Part shown: positions 1 to 11,357 of the stretch, one piece after another
How the letters are laid out: each line of letters begins with the position of its first letter
How positions within the stretch are numbered: the first letter of the stretch is position 1
Assembly: GCF_032884065.1 (NCBI RefSeq)
Contig: NC_088866.1
Location: 32,046,019 to 32,110,018 of the forward strand
Source: Artemia franciscana
Lineage: Eukaryota > Arthropoda > Branchiopoda > Anostraca > Artemiidae
DNA length: 64,000 nt
Direction: 5' to 3'
Program-made: the position numbers and the translations under genes
The notes under the pieces: model-generated
Told to the model about the DNA's origin: nothing
Database searches by the model: none
What the model saw: the letters and a program-made list of their open reading frames with translations, nothing else

Positions 1-98
1 CGTCATATGCAAACGCTCTTTTTACAAACAAACAAACATGCATACACACAACTCGTTTTTATATAGATAGATAGATAGATAGATACAATACAAATTAA

Positions 99-755
99 CT
101 ACGTAAAACTTGTGAATATACAACAGTCTTCGCTGTCCCATTGTCTGTGTTGCAATCTTTTAAATTGAAAAAGCAGATCCGTTGGAATCATGGGAATGCG
201 AGGAATAAGAACAGCCTCACCCTCATAAGGCCCTGTCAAGATTGTGGCCTCTATTAGGTTTTCCATTGTTTTTTTTACGGCAAGTCGCGTGCCATTGCAA
301 AGCTTTGGTGGGTTGATATTTCTTAAAAGTATTATTGGTACGCCTATTTTTAGTTGTAGCACGTGTGGTGGAAACCCTGAAAGATCTATGGAATTTAAAA
401 ATTCAGATGGATAATTAACCGCTTCATTTGGTTCCAAAACTGTGTCGACTGACTTGTAAAGGACTGCCTGGTCTTGAATCTTGGTCAAAATAATATTGTT
501 GATTTCGTGGACGTCTATATTTTTGGGTGCGAGAATCGTTCTTTCACTTAGCCATTTATTATTTTTATAATTTTTTAGAATATTCGGAAATACTTTTTCA
601 ATCAATTCATTTTTGGACGTCACTAAATTACAGAAATCAGCAGGTAGTTGTATACGTCCTGAAATTGAGTCTACTGGGAGCTTTCCGTTTCCCATTGCCA
701 GCAATTGATCTGAAAATGTTTGACCAGAGTCATCGTTTTGCAATCGGACACGCAT
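99..755 (-). pseudogene. Helitron Pif1-like helicase, C-terminal fragment
   Basis: The reading frame encodes about 218 residues that match the C-terminal part of the RepHel protein at 50874-55823 almost residue for residue, from MRVRLQNDDSGQTF to the segment before the last helicase motif. The Rep domain, the Walker A and B motifs and the N-terminal repeats are all missing because of the internal deletion. The last 19 codons read through the second deletion and are unrelated to the parent protein. It has no catalytic core and cannot be functional. Confidence 0.85.
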
Positions 756-876
756 ATTTGTAGTTAATTTTAATGTTTTTACGTGTGCCCATAGACTCTT
801 TGAGCATCTTCATCAGTCATTGTAAACTTAAACATTAATAGATTTCTACGCGAACATATGTCTTATATAACTTGAA

Positions 877-942
877 TGACGTCACCTTCAAAGCAAAAAT
901 GACGGCAACTAATTTCATGACGTCAGCCGAAACATGACGTCA
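877..942. promoter_or_regulatory. CRE/ATF-type palindrome cluster (Helitron copy 1)
   Basis: Three perfect TGACGTCA palindromes lie at 877-884, 918-925 and 935-942, just upstream of the position of the lost ORF start. The same cluster is present in the other Helitron copies of this window. TGACGTCA is the classical binding site of CREB/ATF bZIP factors; use here is inferred. Confidence 0.6.
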
Positions 943-991
943 CCTGATCCACAGATCCACAGACAGACAGACAACTTATTTTTATATATAT

Positions 992-994
<3 letters not shown>

Positions 995-1088
<94 letters not shown>

Positions 1089-1108
1089 CACATATATATA
1101 TATATATT
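995..1108. repeat. (TA)n microsatellite
   Basis: An almost pure TA dinucleotide array lies directly against the 5' end of Helitron copy 1. The element inserts between A and T, so a TA array is a natural target; part of the array may also come from expansion of the TA-rich Helitron terminus. Confidence 0.9.
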
Positions 1109-1114
1109 CATCAA

Positions 1115-2157
1115 TTAATACACTAAATATTTATGTTTATATACCATATAATTATAAGAATTCTAGCTTTGAAACTACTTATATAATTAGAATAATAATT
1201 AGATTATAATTATAAACTGATTATAAAAAATTATAAACTAATTAAGCTAGCACCTTTCCTGCGTAAAACAAAACCCAAATGAGAAAATTTCGTATAGAAA
1301 GATTTCAATAGAAAATAAAACTTTTCTGGAAAGAGCTCAGATAATACAGTCTTTGTTCATTATCTTTTCTTTAAGCAGCATGATGTTTATTGGATGTCAT
1401 TCATTCCTAAAAACGGAATTATTACCCAAACATCATCCTATTAAGACAAACCTTAATAGGGCAAAGGAGGTAAGCATATCTCCTGACCGTTCCCATGCAA
1501 TCCCAATAGCACGGAAGCGCTATTTTAGCAGTATTACAGTCAATTTTTTTATTAAAGCACCAAAAATCGCTATGTAGCATGCAAATTTAGGCAATTGTAG
1601 CACTTTAGAAGCAGACTGTAGTGGTAACCCAGGTTAGACGGATTGAACAAACCCCCCCCCCCACAAAATGTTTACCGGACTCATAAAAATGTAATGAAAT
1701 GCATAAGACACATTTTTATTGTTTTTTTTTAAGTTTTCAGACACCCGTTCCTCTCCCCCCCCCCCCGAACTAAAATCCTGGACAGGGCCCTGGTATCAAT
1801 AGATAAATAAATAGTAAAAACTGAACATAAAAATCCTTTTCTAAACACAAAGCACGATAAATAAAACCTACCAACCTGATCTAAGTCACCTCTATGCCTT
1901 TATTCGCCCAGAATAGGAAGAAATTTTGAATGTAGCAAACCAGAAAAATGGTTGGAGGCCCTTTTCCAATGCGGAGGTTGCAGCTCTAAGGTAAGACAAG
2001 ATCACAGCCCTTAATTCAACTCTCAGCTTTGAATTCAGGTTTAAAAGGCATTCACATTCTATGTTATACAGTTCAATAATAGATATAATCTGTTATTACA
2101 TGTGAGCGCCTAGACAAAAGGAAGTGACAATGTAATTCAATTCCAATATTTGATATT
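1115..2157. other. Non-coding, AT-rich
   Basis: No gene was recognised. The stretch holds low-complexity AT sequence (about 1125-1240) and two poly(C) runs (near 1651 and 1755). It is the 3' flank of the FTSJ1 gene. Confidence 0.6.
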
Positions 2158-2163
2158 TTTATT
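2158..2163 (-). promoter_or_regulatory. Polyadenylation signal of FTSJ1
   Basis: AATAAA on the minus strand, about 24 bases after the FTSJ1 stop codon. The very short 3' UTR this implies is an inference. Confidence 0.5.
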
Positions 2164-2186
2164 AAAAAGAGAAACTTACAGAATTA

Positions 2187-3137
2187 TTATTCATTCAGCT
2201 TTAAGTCTGACAGACCTTTCCCTAGGCTATCAGAATCTGCATTTATCCACAGAGACTTAGGTTTGGCTAGTTGATCTTTTCTTCTCATTTCTGCTGCTTG
2301 CTTATAGGGAGGGTTTATTGGGGGCTGTGTGGGAGGATGGTATGTATACAGTTCCTTCTCTTCATCACCTAACGTCAGTGGGTAGGTCATATCTGAATCG
2401 TAAGCACTCAGGTCTCCACATGCAACAAAAGGAACAATAATCCTGTTAGACCCTTCTAATTGATTCAATTCATTATAGGAATGATCGAGCAGAGGATTTC
2501 CCATCGTTGGTTTGTAGCCTTGTGGAGGAAAATACTTTTCACAAACTACAAAGGCTTCAATACTGGAGTTGCGAGAACTTCGCGGTTTAGCACAAGTGAC
2601 TTTCTTAAAGAAAATTCTCAGTTGTGAATATAAAAGAGTTATATCTTTCCCTCTAAAAATTTTAGCAACAAATGTTCCACCCTCTTTCAAAACGTGGGTT
2701 GTGATATTTAATGCAGCAAGGATTAGTTGGGCTTGAACATATTCATCAATGTCATGAAGGCCCGTGACATCAGGAGCCCCATCACAGACAACCAAATCGG
2801 CTCTTCCCCCATCAAAGTGGCTGATAATCTGTTCTGCTGTGCTAAGCTGCGTAATGTCACCCTGAATCTGCGTTACCCCTGGTATTGGAGCCATGGCTTG
2901 CAGATCCACTGCAACAATTTTGACATCGTCGGGACTATTCTTTTCGTGGAGCTTCTTTGAAAGGACCTGACTCCAGCTTCCAGGAGCAGCACACAAATCA
3001 ACGACTCTTTTTACATCGTTAAATATATTGAACTCCTCGTTGATGTGAAGCAACTTATATGCACTTCTAGCACGCCATCCTTCCTCTTTTGCTAGCCTGT
3101 AGTAGATGTCCCTTTTATCTTTTGAAGTTTTTCCCAT
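2187..3137 (-). CDS. FTSJ1: tRNA (cytidine/guanosine 2'-O)-methyltransferase, FTSJ1/TRM7 family
   Basis: This frame encodes 316 residues, close to yeast Trm7 and human FTSJ1, which 2'-O-methylate positions 32 and 34 in the anticodon loop of cytosolic tRNAs using SAM. The start [10 protein letters not shown] is typical of the family. The SAM-binding motif is [11 protein letters not shown] (residues 45-55). The K-D-K-E catalytic residues of the FtsJ fold are visible as K28 (SAYKL), D119 ([10 protein letters not shown]), K159 (FVAKIF) and E194 (SSIEAF). There is no internal stop. I chose the ATG at 3137 and not the longer open frame because a strong acceptor (pyrimidine tract ending TTTTTAG) lies 2 bases upstream, so the extra N-terminal codons are intronic. 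The whole coding part is in one exon, and a 5' UTR exon must lie further right. The nearest candidate, 4405-4483, splices in frame. Confidence 0.93.
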   Translation of the reverse strand: MGKTSKDKRDIYYRLAKEEGWRARSAYKLLHINEEFNIFNDVKRVVDLCAAPGSWSQVLSKKLHEKNSPDDVKIVAVDLQAMAPIPGVTQIQGDITQLSTAEQIISHFDGGRADLVVCDGAPDVTGLHDIDEYVQAQLILAALNITTHVLKEGGTFVAKIFRGKDITLLYSQLRIFFKKVTCAKPRSSRNSSIEAFVVCEKYFPPQGYKPTMGNPLLDHSYNELNQLEGSNRIIVPFVACGDLSAYDSDMTYPLTLGDEEKELYTYHPPTQPPINPPYKQAAEMRRKDQLAKPKSLWINADSDSLGKGLSDLKLNE

Positions 3138-3600
3138 AGCTAAAAAGAAAGAAAGAGTTAGTCGTTCAGTCAGACAAACTGAGTTTGATGACCCCACAAG
3201 AGATATTACAACAAACTAGAAAAAAGGCTACAGAAAAACCAAACAAAAAAGCATCTAAAAAAACAAAAACGAAAAGCTAAATAACTAAAAACAGGAGGGG
3301 GATAGAAACTAGATAATGCACTTGAAAGAATAGAAAGAGCATGCATAAAATATACAAAATGGAATGGTAAGATAGAAAAAGAGAAATTTGATTGTTCAAC
3401 GATAAAAATGACCCAAATGACCCCACGAAGGGAAACAAACCAAAAAGAGATAAGAAAACAGCAACGAAAAGCAAAGCCAAAAAACAAGGGGATAAGAAAT
3501 TGTGAAAGGCATTAGAAAGAATGGAAAGAGGATGCATAAAATATACAAACGGGATAGAACAACAGAAAAACCGAAATAGAAAGAAAGTGAAGCTTATAAT
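3138..3600. repeat. Intron of FTSJ1 with a diverged tandem duplication
   Basis: About 190 bp are present twice in tandem and have diverged (about 3206-3370 and 3410-3560). The shared landmarks are the string AACGAAAAGC and the string ATGCATAAAATATACAAA. No coding potential was recognised. Confidence 0.5.
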
Positions 3601-3647
3601 CTTAATCTTGAAAAATAACTCTAGACTGAAATCCTTCTTTACATAAA

Positions 3648-3692
<45 letters not shown>

Positions 3693-3732
3693 CTTTTACA
3701 TTTAGGTCTAAATTTATATTTTTGATTCCGTT

Positions 3733-3850
3733 ATATTAATCACTAATTTAGGAAAACAGTCTTCCTTTTCTCCTTCTGTCTCTCTTTTTTTTTCTTTTTT
3801 TTTGTGTTTGTGCTGTTGCATTGGTGATTTCTCTTTTCATGATATATATA
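3733..3850 (-). repeat. Dispersed repeat, inverted copy of 56188-56290
   Basis: The sequence from CACTAATTTAGG to the TCATGATATATA boundary is the reverse complement of 56188-56290. A short (TA)n tract lies on its left (about 3652-3689). At the 56-kb copy, the TA tract at the TCATGA end has expanded and carries a complete Helitron beside it. Confidence 0.7.
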
Positions 3851-4041
3851 GTCAGGTACATTTTAGCGATGCATCTTTGAATACGAGCATTGAGACCAAT
3901 ACTGTAACCATAACCACCTGGTTAAACGGGACAAGAGGCATCCAGAGGGAGTCTATTTGTCTTATAGAGGAACATATTCTGAAAGAGATGCATCCTCAGT
4001 TGTCTAAAGAGGTCTCAAATTGCGCAGGGGAAGGTATTTGA

Positions 4042-4160
4042 CTACTACTACTACTAGGGGAGTACAACTGATTTTGTACTCCCCCCCCCCCGGACAAACT
4101 AGGGGAGTCTTCTTTGTCTACTTTGACTCTACCCCCGGACAAACTAGGGGAGTACAATTA
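4042..4160. repeat. Short minisatellite
   Basis: The unit contains GGACAAACTAGGGGAGT and is repeated two to three times, next to a (CTA)n run at 4042-4056 and a C10 tract. No function is evident. Confidence 0.6.
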
Positions 4161-4404
4161 GCATACATTCTTTTTGAAGAGGTTTGCTATTCAATTTTCG
4201 TCTTTTTTAAGGAGATGCTATGAAGAATGAGAGGGAAAAGATATGAATAGGTTTTAGAGAACTATTTTTACAAACTGAATTTTAGGTTGTCCTTCCAGAC
4301 CATAAAATTTGCTTTTTTAAAGACTTATAGCAGGCAATTTTACCAGTCCCTCCTTTAACACAGAAAAATTTGAATAATTTTTACTAATAACATAGGCTAC
4401 TTAC

Positions 4405-4483
4405 CTTTTTGTTGCATAATCGTCATAATATCAGAGAAATCGACATCAAAAAGTAACCCTTTTTGACTTGTCACATCTTTTGT
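4405..4483 (-). CDS. Candidate exon upstream of FTSJ1, unrecognised peptide
   Basis: A 79-base open segment is bounded by a TTAG acceptor (4484-4485) and a good donor AAAAAG/GTAAGT (4404-4399). It encodes 26 residues including GLLFDVDFSDIMTIMQQK, which looks like normal protein sequence. Splicing to the acceptor at 3140 would keep the frame into the FTSJ1 ATG (QQK-A-MGKT). Known FTSJ1 proteins start at MGKT, so this may be a 5' UTR exon, an alternative N-terminus, or an exon of another gene. I do not recognise the peptide. The evidence is only the splice signals and frame. Confidence 0.3.
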
Positions 4484-5040
4484 CTAACATTATAGCTAAA
4501 GTCGCAAACAAGTAAACGTTTACTATCATTGTGGTGTAATATAACTTTTAACATGAATAATTAACCAACATTGAACAGAGGTGAAAATACTCAATTTAGA
4601 GAATATGTGCTGAGTAAGCAGATGAAAGGAAGCAAAGCTGGTTCTATCTTTTCTTAATAAAACATTGGTGTTATTATTCAGTATTGTATTGCCCTTTGTT
4701 AAAGCAACCAATCAAAAATTGGGAGGGGGTGCTTTAACCTGGTTGGCTGCCTTGTTGTCTAGCTCCTGCCCTTACAATTATGCTTGCATTATCACACATT
4801 AAAACACTTGTGGACATGGCCCTTCGATTTTCTTTATGTTTATTATTTTGTTTTTAAACAAGAGCAATGTAATTGCAGACTGCATTGGAATGTTGTTGCT
4901 ACTGTACTTATGGCCTCATTTAACACCAGTTTTTTTATACCGCCATTTGTTCATGAGAAGCACTCAACAGAGATTTTCAGGAATTCCCGTCTTCAGAGTT
5001 GCAACGTATATCAGAAAAAAATCACCTTACTCTATAGTAA

Positions 5041-8000
5041 GGTAAATAGATTAAGGTGACTTAATCACCTTAATCTAATTGAGACTTTTAAGGTCCTCTG
5101 GACCTGTATTGCTCTTCAGTCAATTACTCCCAGTCAAACCTCCACTGGCTCTTCTCCCACTTCTTGTCAAGTCGTAAATTGAAAGACTGGATGGAGGTAG
5201 CACTGACAGTTGAGTCCTTCAATTCATTCCTGTGGTTCATGACATTTCTCGAGAATTACATTTGTGGGATTCTCCATCGGGAGCTTAACTATGGTAGCTT
5301 TTTTAAGTCTCCTCTTGTTTGATGATAGCTGGTGCTATGACTGCCAATAAAGATTAAAGTTTTCTTTTTCAAGTTTGTAACTCAGCATCATATCGCTACA
5401 CATGCGTCTGTAGACGAGGGTAGGTAGCTTGAGTCGCTTGAGGCGGTCCTCATATGAAGCTAATTTTAGGCTTGCCATGTACTTTGTTACTTGTCTTTGA
5501 GTATTTGTGATGATCCTTACATCTTGCCGATAAGAGTGACCAGCAAGGCACATGCCAAAATCTAGATGGGGTCTAACAAGATATTCAAAAGTTTTATGAA
5601 TAGAGCTGCCTCTCGGCTATTTATGATCTGTTTCAATAGGTCAAGGGCGGAATTTGCTCTGGAAACAACATGCTGAACGTGACTGTGGAACCTCAGCTTG
5701 TAGTTGACAATGACACCAAGGTCCCATTCTTCTTCTTGATTCTCTAAACGGTCTTTTATTTTAGTGATGAGACTGAAAATTGAGTAGATAGCCATTGGGT
5801 TGTTGGGTCTAAGGTGCAAAATACAGCCTTGGGCTGTATTGAATTGGAGAAGCCAGTATTGAGTCCCATCCTATAGCCTGTCTACGTTGTGTTGGGTGTT
5901 CTGTGGGTTTGCAATGCCAATAGGTTTGGCACCATCAGCGAACAAATGCACATGATTATCAACACGATTGAAAATGTCATTGATGTACATCAGGAAAAGA
6001 GTTGGGCCTAGTACTGCTCCCTGTGGTACCCCACTCATCACTATGACCTCATCAAAGTAGATTGACTGGCCACCCACCTTGAACAAACAGACTTTCTGCT
6101 TAAAGTTGGTGAGGAAATTCATTAACGAGTTTATCATGGCTTAATCGATGCCGGCAGGAAATAGTTTGGATCGCATTTGACTATGAGGTACCTTGTCAAA
6201 AGCCTTGAGGAGATCTAGCAGGACTAGGTCGACTGGATGTCCTTAGTCAATCAGGTTTGTAATTACTTTGTATGATTCTAATAGGTTCGTTTCGATTGAT
6301 TTTCCTGACTAGAATCCGTGCTGCTTAGGTGACAAGACCTAGTTGGTGGTTATATGTTCAGGGATTGGATCATTAACAATGCGTTCCAGCATCTTAACAA
6401 GAGCTGAAGTTAGGCTAATAGGTCAATAATTCTCAGAATTGGTGCGATCAGCCTTTTCGAACAGTGATCGCTATGTAATCGTTATGTTGGCTATTTTCCA
6501 GTCTGCTGGTAGCTCTATAGAGGCAAATAATTTCTAGAAGATTCTTTAGTGGGGTCTGCTATCTTTTAGTAGTCTGGGATGTGTATTATCAGGTCTTGGT
6601 GACTTATTAGCATCTGAATTTTGTAAACGTTTAAGGACATCTGTAGATGATACTGTGGTACTTTCCATTGAGACTTTTATATCGTAGTTTTTTGGGGAAG
6701 GCAAAGGGCCATCAGGCTCAGTGGTAAAAACTGAGAGAAATTGCAGATCCAGTCAGTTGGCAAGCTTGTTAGTGTCTGTAACTTCTCCATCTTGACTTCA
6801 TCAGCAAGTTTGGATTCAAAGCTCGTTTACAAGGCCCACGTATAGTTTTTAAGTTTTTTTCAGAATTTTGAACATTTTTGTTTTGTTTTTGGGGGATTGG
6901 TGCTTTTTATATTTCTTCCATTGTCTGCTTTTATGGTTGCTCTTCATCTCTTTTGTCATTGTCAGAAGTCTTCTCAGCGAAGCCCTGACGAGATCTAGCA
7001 GGACTAGGTCGACTGGATGTCCTTGGTAAATCAGATTTGTAATTACTTTGTATGATTCTTATAGGTTCGTTTCGATTGATTTTCCTGACTAGAATCCATG
7101 CTGCATAGGTGACAAGATCTTGTTGGTGGTTAAATGTTCAAGCATTGGATCATTAACAATGCGTTCAAGCATCTTAACAAGAGCTGAAGTTACGCTAATA
7201 GGTTGACAATTCTCAGACTTGGTGCGATCACCTATTTCGAATGGTGATTGCTATGTAATCGTTATGTTGGCTATTTTCCAGTCTGCTGGTAGCTCTATAG
7301 AGGCAAGTGAAATCTGGAAGATTCTTTTGAGGGGTCTGCTAACTTTTAGTAGTCTGAGATGTATATTATCAGGTCCTGGTGACTTATCAGCATCTAACTT
7401 TTGTAAACGTTCAAGGACATCTTTAGACGATACCGTGGTACTTTCCATTGAGGCTTTTATATCGTAGTTTTGTGGGGAAGGTAAAGGGACATCAGGCTCA
7501 GTTGCGAAAACTGAGAGAAATTGCAGGTACAGTAAGTGGGCAAGCTTGTTAGTGTCTGTAGCTTCTCCATCTTGGCTTCATCAGGAAGTTTGGATTCAAA
7601 ACTCATATACAAGGCCCACGTCAAGTTTTTAAGTTTGTTCCAGAATTTGAATATTTTTTTGTTTGTTTTCTCGGGATTAGTGCTTTTTATATTTCTTCCA
7701 ATGCCTGCTTTTATGGTTGCTCTTAATCTCTTTCGTCATTGTCAGAAATCCTCTCGGTTTGGGGACAAATTTGCTGGAAGTGTACTATTTTGTTTTGTTT
7801 ATTAGTAATTCTTTGAAGCACTGCAATTGTTCTTCTAAAGAACCAGATAAGACATAATCCCATGCAATGCTGCGAAGACTTATTCTAATCTTCTCACAAT
7901 CAATAAGGATCTTCTTGATGAGGCGATTTGTTTATCTGAGGAATGTTGTTCTGATATCTATAGTAATATGACCACTCTTTCCCATTAGGGGCATGTATGC

Positions 8001-8110
8001 GGTTCACACGAGAGCTTCTGGTTTCCTCAGAAATACAAAGTCGAGATGGCTTGATTGCTGTCCAGTTGTATCATTATTTTGTGCAAAACCAAGCTAAAAG
8101 CTGAAGTTAC
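5041..8110 (-). mobile_element. CR1/L2-like non-LTR retrotransposon, decayed
   Basis: Reading right to left, the pieces are the end of an endonuclease domain (about 7930-8110, with LDFVFLRKPEA and a PLMGKSGH-type motif), the start of the RT (KSPGPDNIHLRLLK, 7251-7448), RT core (SGVPQGAVLGP and LFADGAK, 5871-6137) and the family-typical C-terminus (SYEDRLKRLKLPTLVYRR, 5335-5553). The RT active site FADD has become FADG. Many stops and frameshifts are present. The 3' end at 5049-5075 carries GATTAAGGTGA in inverted copies and not poly(A). The same kind of end is seen at 17261-17280, which supports a CR1/L2-type element. The element is dead. Confidence 0.8.
6211..7770. repeat. 780-bp direct tandem duplication inside the CR1-like element
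   Basis: 6211-6990 and 6991-7770 are two copies in register at exactly 780 bp, differing by scattered substitutions. The copies meet at AGATCTAGCAGGACTAGG. The sequence before each junction (GCCTTGAGG and GCCCTGACG) is also similar, so short homology may have guided unequal exchange. The duplicated part covers the 5' half of the RT. Confidence 0.92.
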
Positions 8111-8744
8111 TAAGTGGGCCCATGATCCATAAATTACCCCCTTTCATTCAGCTTTTTATCACAAAAACAGACATATTACAACCTCTTTGAAACAGAACCA
8201 AAAAAGCAAGATAAACCTATACTGTTGGATGTACAGAGCAGCCATGTGGTCCCTCAAATACACCCTCCCCAACATTAATGTTTTACGGAAACTAATCATG
8301 TTACACAACTTACTCAAGCCAGAAAAAGAACAGCTAAATTACGGCTAAAATACTTGGATAGATGAGGTGTGACAGAAAAGCAATGAGACCTGATTTGCTT
8401 CTAAGGGGATGTGGCACCTAAAAGACTTGCCCTTTCTTGTCCATCATAAACATTTTTAGTTTATGTGGTAAAACTATTTAAAATTATGTTGGCGGCCATG
8501 ATACGAATTGTAGAACTTAAATAATAGATTTAAATAAACCAGAAAAAAACTAAAAGCCGATACAGAATTCCTAAAATCTTTCAATTTGGGTCTGATATAG
8601 AGATATTCAGTTCTGATGAGACTTACATCATTGGGAAGTGTGAATTTTGTTTTTCCTATTAACCCAACCAGAATTTTCTAATTTAAGTTCGGAAAAGGTC
8701 AGGAAAGATCGAAATATATCTAGAATCTTTAAATTAGCCAAGCA
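8111..8744. other. Non-coding stretch
   Basis: AT-rich sequence with no recognisable gene or repeat unit. It may hold further 5' remains of the CR1-like element. Confidence 0.4.
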
Positions 8745-8833
8745 GTTTGCTATTAGATCTCACCTATATAGAGCTCTACATTTTTATCTTAATTAGCCAA
8801 CTAGTAAGCTAATATTAGACTTATATATATATA
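8745..8833. repeat. Palindromic satellite, left end (before the Helitrons)
   Basis: Two diverged cores of the TAGCCAACTAGTTGGCTA type (at 8735-8754 and 8795-8813) with the same spacer words (ATCTCACCTATATA) as the array at 11913-12690. The tandem Helitrons are inserted in the TA-rich spacer that follows. Confidence 0.7.
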
Positions 8834-9162
8834 CTAGCTGTTAGGGTGGCGCTTTGCGCCACCCCAACACCTAGTTGGTGGGGCGCTTCACGCCCCCCAA
8901 GCCCCCCGCGCGTAAGTCATTATGCGCCATAATAGTTACGTGCCATTGTAGTTGTGTCCCTGTGTCCCACCTGTGAATAGAGATAGATATAAATATATGT
9001 TTTTAACTACGTAAAACATGCGAATATACAACATTCTTCGCTGTCCCATTCTCTGTGTATATAAATAGATTGTCAGGTTTACTGACTCTTGAACATGCAA
9101 CGTATAACTGTCCATGGGAAAAACAATCCGTATTCAGATCTATTCCTCATTATTCTAATGAT

Positions 9163-9560
9163 GCGTCCCTGTGTCCCGGTCGTCATTTATATTCCCTGTG
9201 TCCCGGTCGTCATTTGTGTCCCGGTGTCCCAGTTTGTAATTTCTCTTTGAGTGTTCCGGTCGTCATTTATATTCCCTGTGTCCCGGTCGTCATTTGTGTC
9301 CTGGTGTCCCGGTCTGTAATTTCTATTCGAACAATCCCTGTGTCCCGGTCGTCATTTATATATCCCGCCTGTGCCCCCGGCGTCCCCGTTGTAGTTGTGT
9401 CCCTGTGTCCCGGTCGTCATTTATATTCCCTGTGTCCCGGTCGTGATTTGTGTCCGGATGTCCCAGTCTGTAATTTCTCTTTGAGGTTCCCGGTCGTCAT
9501 TTATATTCCCTCTGTCTCGGTCGTCATTTGTGTCCCGGTCTGTAATTTCTCTTTGAGTGT
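9163..9560. repeat. Minisatellite inside Helitron copy 2
   Basis: Variants of GTCCCGGTCGTCATTTATATTCC and GTCCCAGTYTGTAATTTCT alternate with a spacing of about 35-60 bp. The same array is found in copy 3. Confidence 0.85.
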
Positions 9561-9667
9561 TTTTTCTTTTTAGTTTTTTACCTTTTTTCTTTTTTCAGTT
9601 TTCTTTTTCTTCTTTATTTTTCAGCGTCACTATGATGTACATATCGCCGAACCTTTGTTTTTTTAAC

Positions 9668-10018
9668 TTAAATCTGGTAGGCATTGATGACCTTATGCAA
9701 GTCTAAATCCCAAACCCAATCAACATCGCTATCATTTTCAGTTTTGTTATGTTTTGACTCTCGCTATCCAGGTGGATTTTTATCTAACTGCGCGGTTTTG
9801 CGTTCTTTAGCCGCAAGCCTGTTTTCTTGCTGTTCTTGTGATTCCTCGGCACGCTTTCTTTTCTTACTTTCTCTATCAGCCGCAAGCCTGTTTTCTTGCT
9901 GTTCTTGTGATTCCTCGGCACGCTTTCTTTTCTTACTTTCTCTATCAGCAGCAAGTGTTTTGGCATAGACACTTTGAGCAGCTTCCTCGGCTGTTACCGT
10001 TGTAGGTTCTTCAGTCAT
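9668..10018 (-). pseudogene. Small STPR-repeat ORF of Helitron copy 2
   Basis: The frame starts at MTEEPTTVTAEEAAQ and has exactly 117 codons including the end stop (TAA at 9668-9670). It is closed early by a TAG at 9764-9766, so only 84 residues are open. It contains 23-residue repeats of the RESKKRKRAEES type followed by an acidic, tryptophan-rich tail (DSDVDWVWDLDLHKV). The N-terminal part is homologous to the start of the RepHel protein at 55823; the tail is not found there. The homologous frame in copy 3 has the same length but a different stop. Such 23-residue basic repeats resemble STPR DNA-binding repeats. A function as a regulator or competitor of RepHel is conjecture. Confidence 0.6.
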
Positions 10019-10066
10019 TTTACAATTACAAATTTTTCCGTGAACAAATGTCTTAAATACCTTTAA

Positions 10067-10138
10067 TGACGTCATCGTCATAACAAACATGACGACAACT
10101 AACTTCATGACGTCAGTCGACACACAAACATGACGTCA
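10067..10138. promoter_or_regulatory. CRE/ATF-type palindrome cluster (Helitron copy 2)
   Basis: Perfect TGACGTCA at 10067-10074, 10108-10115 and 10131-10138, located 49-120 bases upstream of the small-ORF ATG. The first two are 41 bp apart, the same spacing as the first two sites in copies 1 and 3. Confidence 0.6.
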
Positions 10139-10169
10139 CTCGACACACACACACACACAGAGAGACAAC

Positions 10170-10291
<122 letters not shown>

Positions 10292-10389
10292 TAGCTGTTG
10301 GGGTTGCGTTTCGCGCCCCCCAAAGCGCCCGCGCGCGCAAGTCTTTACGCGCCATTGTAGTTGTGTCCTTGTGTCCCACCTGTGAATAT

Positions 10390-10524
<135 letters not shown>

Positions 10525-10677
10525 ACTACGTAAAACTTGCGAATGTACAACATTCTTGGCTGTCCCATTGTCTGTGCATATAAATAGATTGTCAGGTTTA
10601 TCGACTCTTGAACATGCATCATATAACTGTCCATGGGAAAAACAATCTGTATTCAGATCTATACCTCATTATGATGT

Positions 10678-11250
10678 GTCCCTGTGTCCTGGTCGTCATT
10701 TATATTCCCTGTGTCCCGGTCGTCATTTGTGTCCCAGTGTCCCAGTTTGTAATTTCTCTTTGAGTGTCCCGGTTGTCATTTATATTCCCTGTGTCCGGTC
10801 GTCATTTGTGTCCCGGTGTCCCGATCTGTAATTTCTATTCAAACAATCCCTGTGTCCCGGTCGTCATTTATATATCCCGCCTGTGCCCCCCGCGTCCCCA
10901 TTGTAGTTGTGTCCCTGTGTCCCGGTTGTCATTTATATTTCCTGTGTCCCGGTCGTGATTTGTGTCCGGGTGTCCCAGTCTGTAATTTCTCTTTGAGGTT
11001 CCCGGTCGTCATTTATATTCCCTCTGTCTCGGTCGTCATTTGTGTCCCGGTCTGTAATTTCCTGTGCCCCCGGCGTCCCCGTTGTAGTTGTGTCCCTGTG
11101 TCCCGGTCGTCATTTATATTCCCTGTGTCACGGTCGTGATTTGTGTCCGGGTGTCCCAGTCTGTAATTTCTCTTTGAGGTTCCCGGTCGTCATTTATATT
11201 CCCTCTGTCTCGGTCGTCATTTGTGTCCCAGTCTGTAATTTCTCTTTGAG
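10678..11250. repeat. Minisatellite inside Helitron copy 3 with a 181-bp duplication
   Basis: Same units as in copy 2. A block beginning CTGTGCCCC is present at 10881 and again at 11062 (period about 181 bp), whereas copy 2 has it once. Confidence 0.85.
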
Positions 11251-11357
11251 TGTTTTTTCTTTTTAGTTTTTTTTTAGTTTTTTACCTTTTTTCTTTTTCT
11301 TCTTTATTTTTCAGCGTCACTATGAAGTACATATCGCCGAACCTTTGTTTTTTTAAC

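Larger units (their letters stand above)
1..994 (-). mobile_element. Helitron copy 1, internally deleted, cut by window edge
   Basis: This copy is nearly identical to the complete Helitron at 50471-56125 but lacks its middle. The sequence runs to the point matching 51727 and resumes at the point matching 55797, a deletion of about 4.07 kb with the 4-bp microhomology CATA at the join. A second, smaller deletion removes part of the 3' region near position 150. The 5' end on the minus strand begins TCTATATATATA at 994 and is preceded by A, as expected for Helitrons. The 3' end lies beyond the left edge of the window. Confidence 0.9.

Noticed and set aside
923-1114. Open frames made of alternating Tyr-Ile (also at 10254-10634, 28282-28494, 30124-30315, 56049-56276)
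   Set aside because: They are translations of (TA)n arrays and have no protein-like content.
3138-3197. Longer FTSJ1 start 20 codons upstream of 3137
   Set aside because: A splice acceptor with a pyrimidine tract lies 2 bases before the conserved MGKT start, so the extension is intronic.
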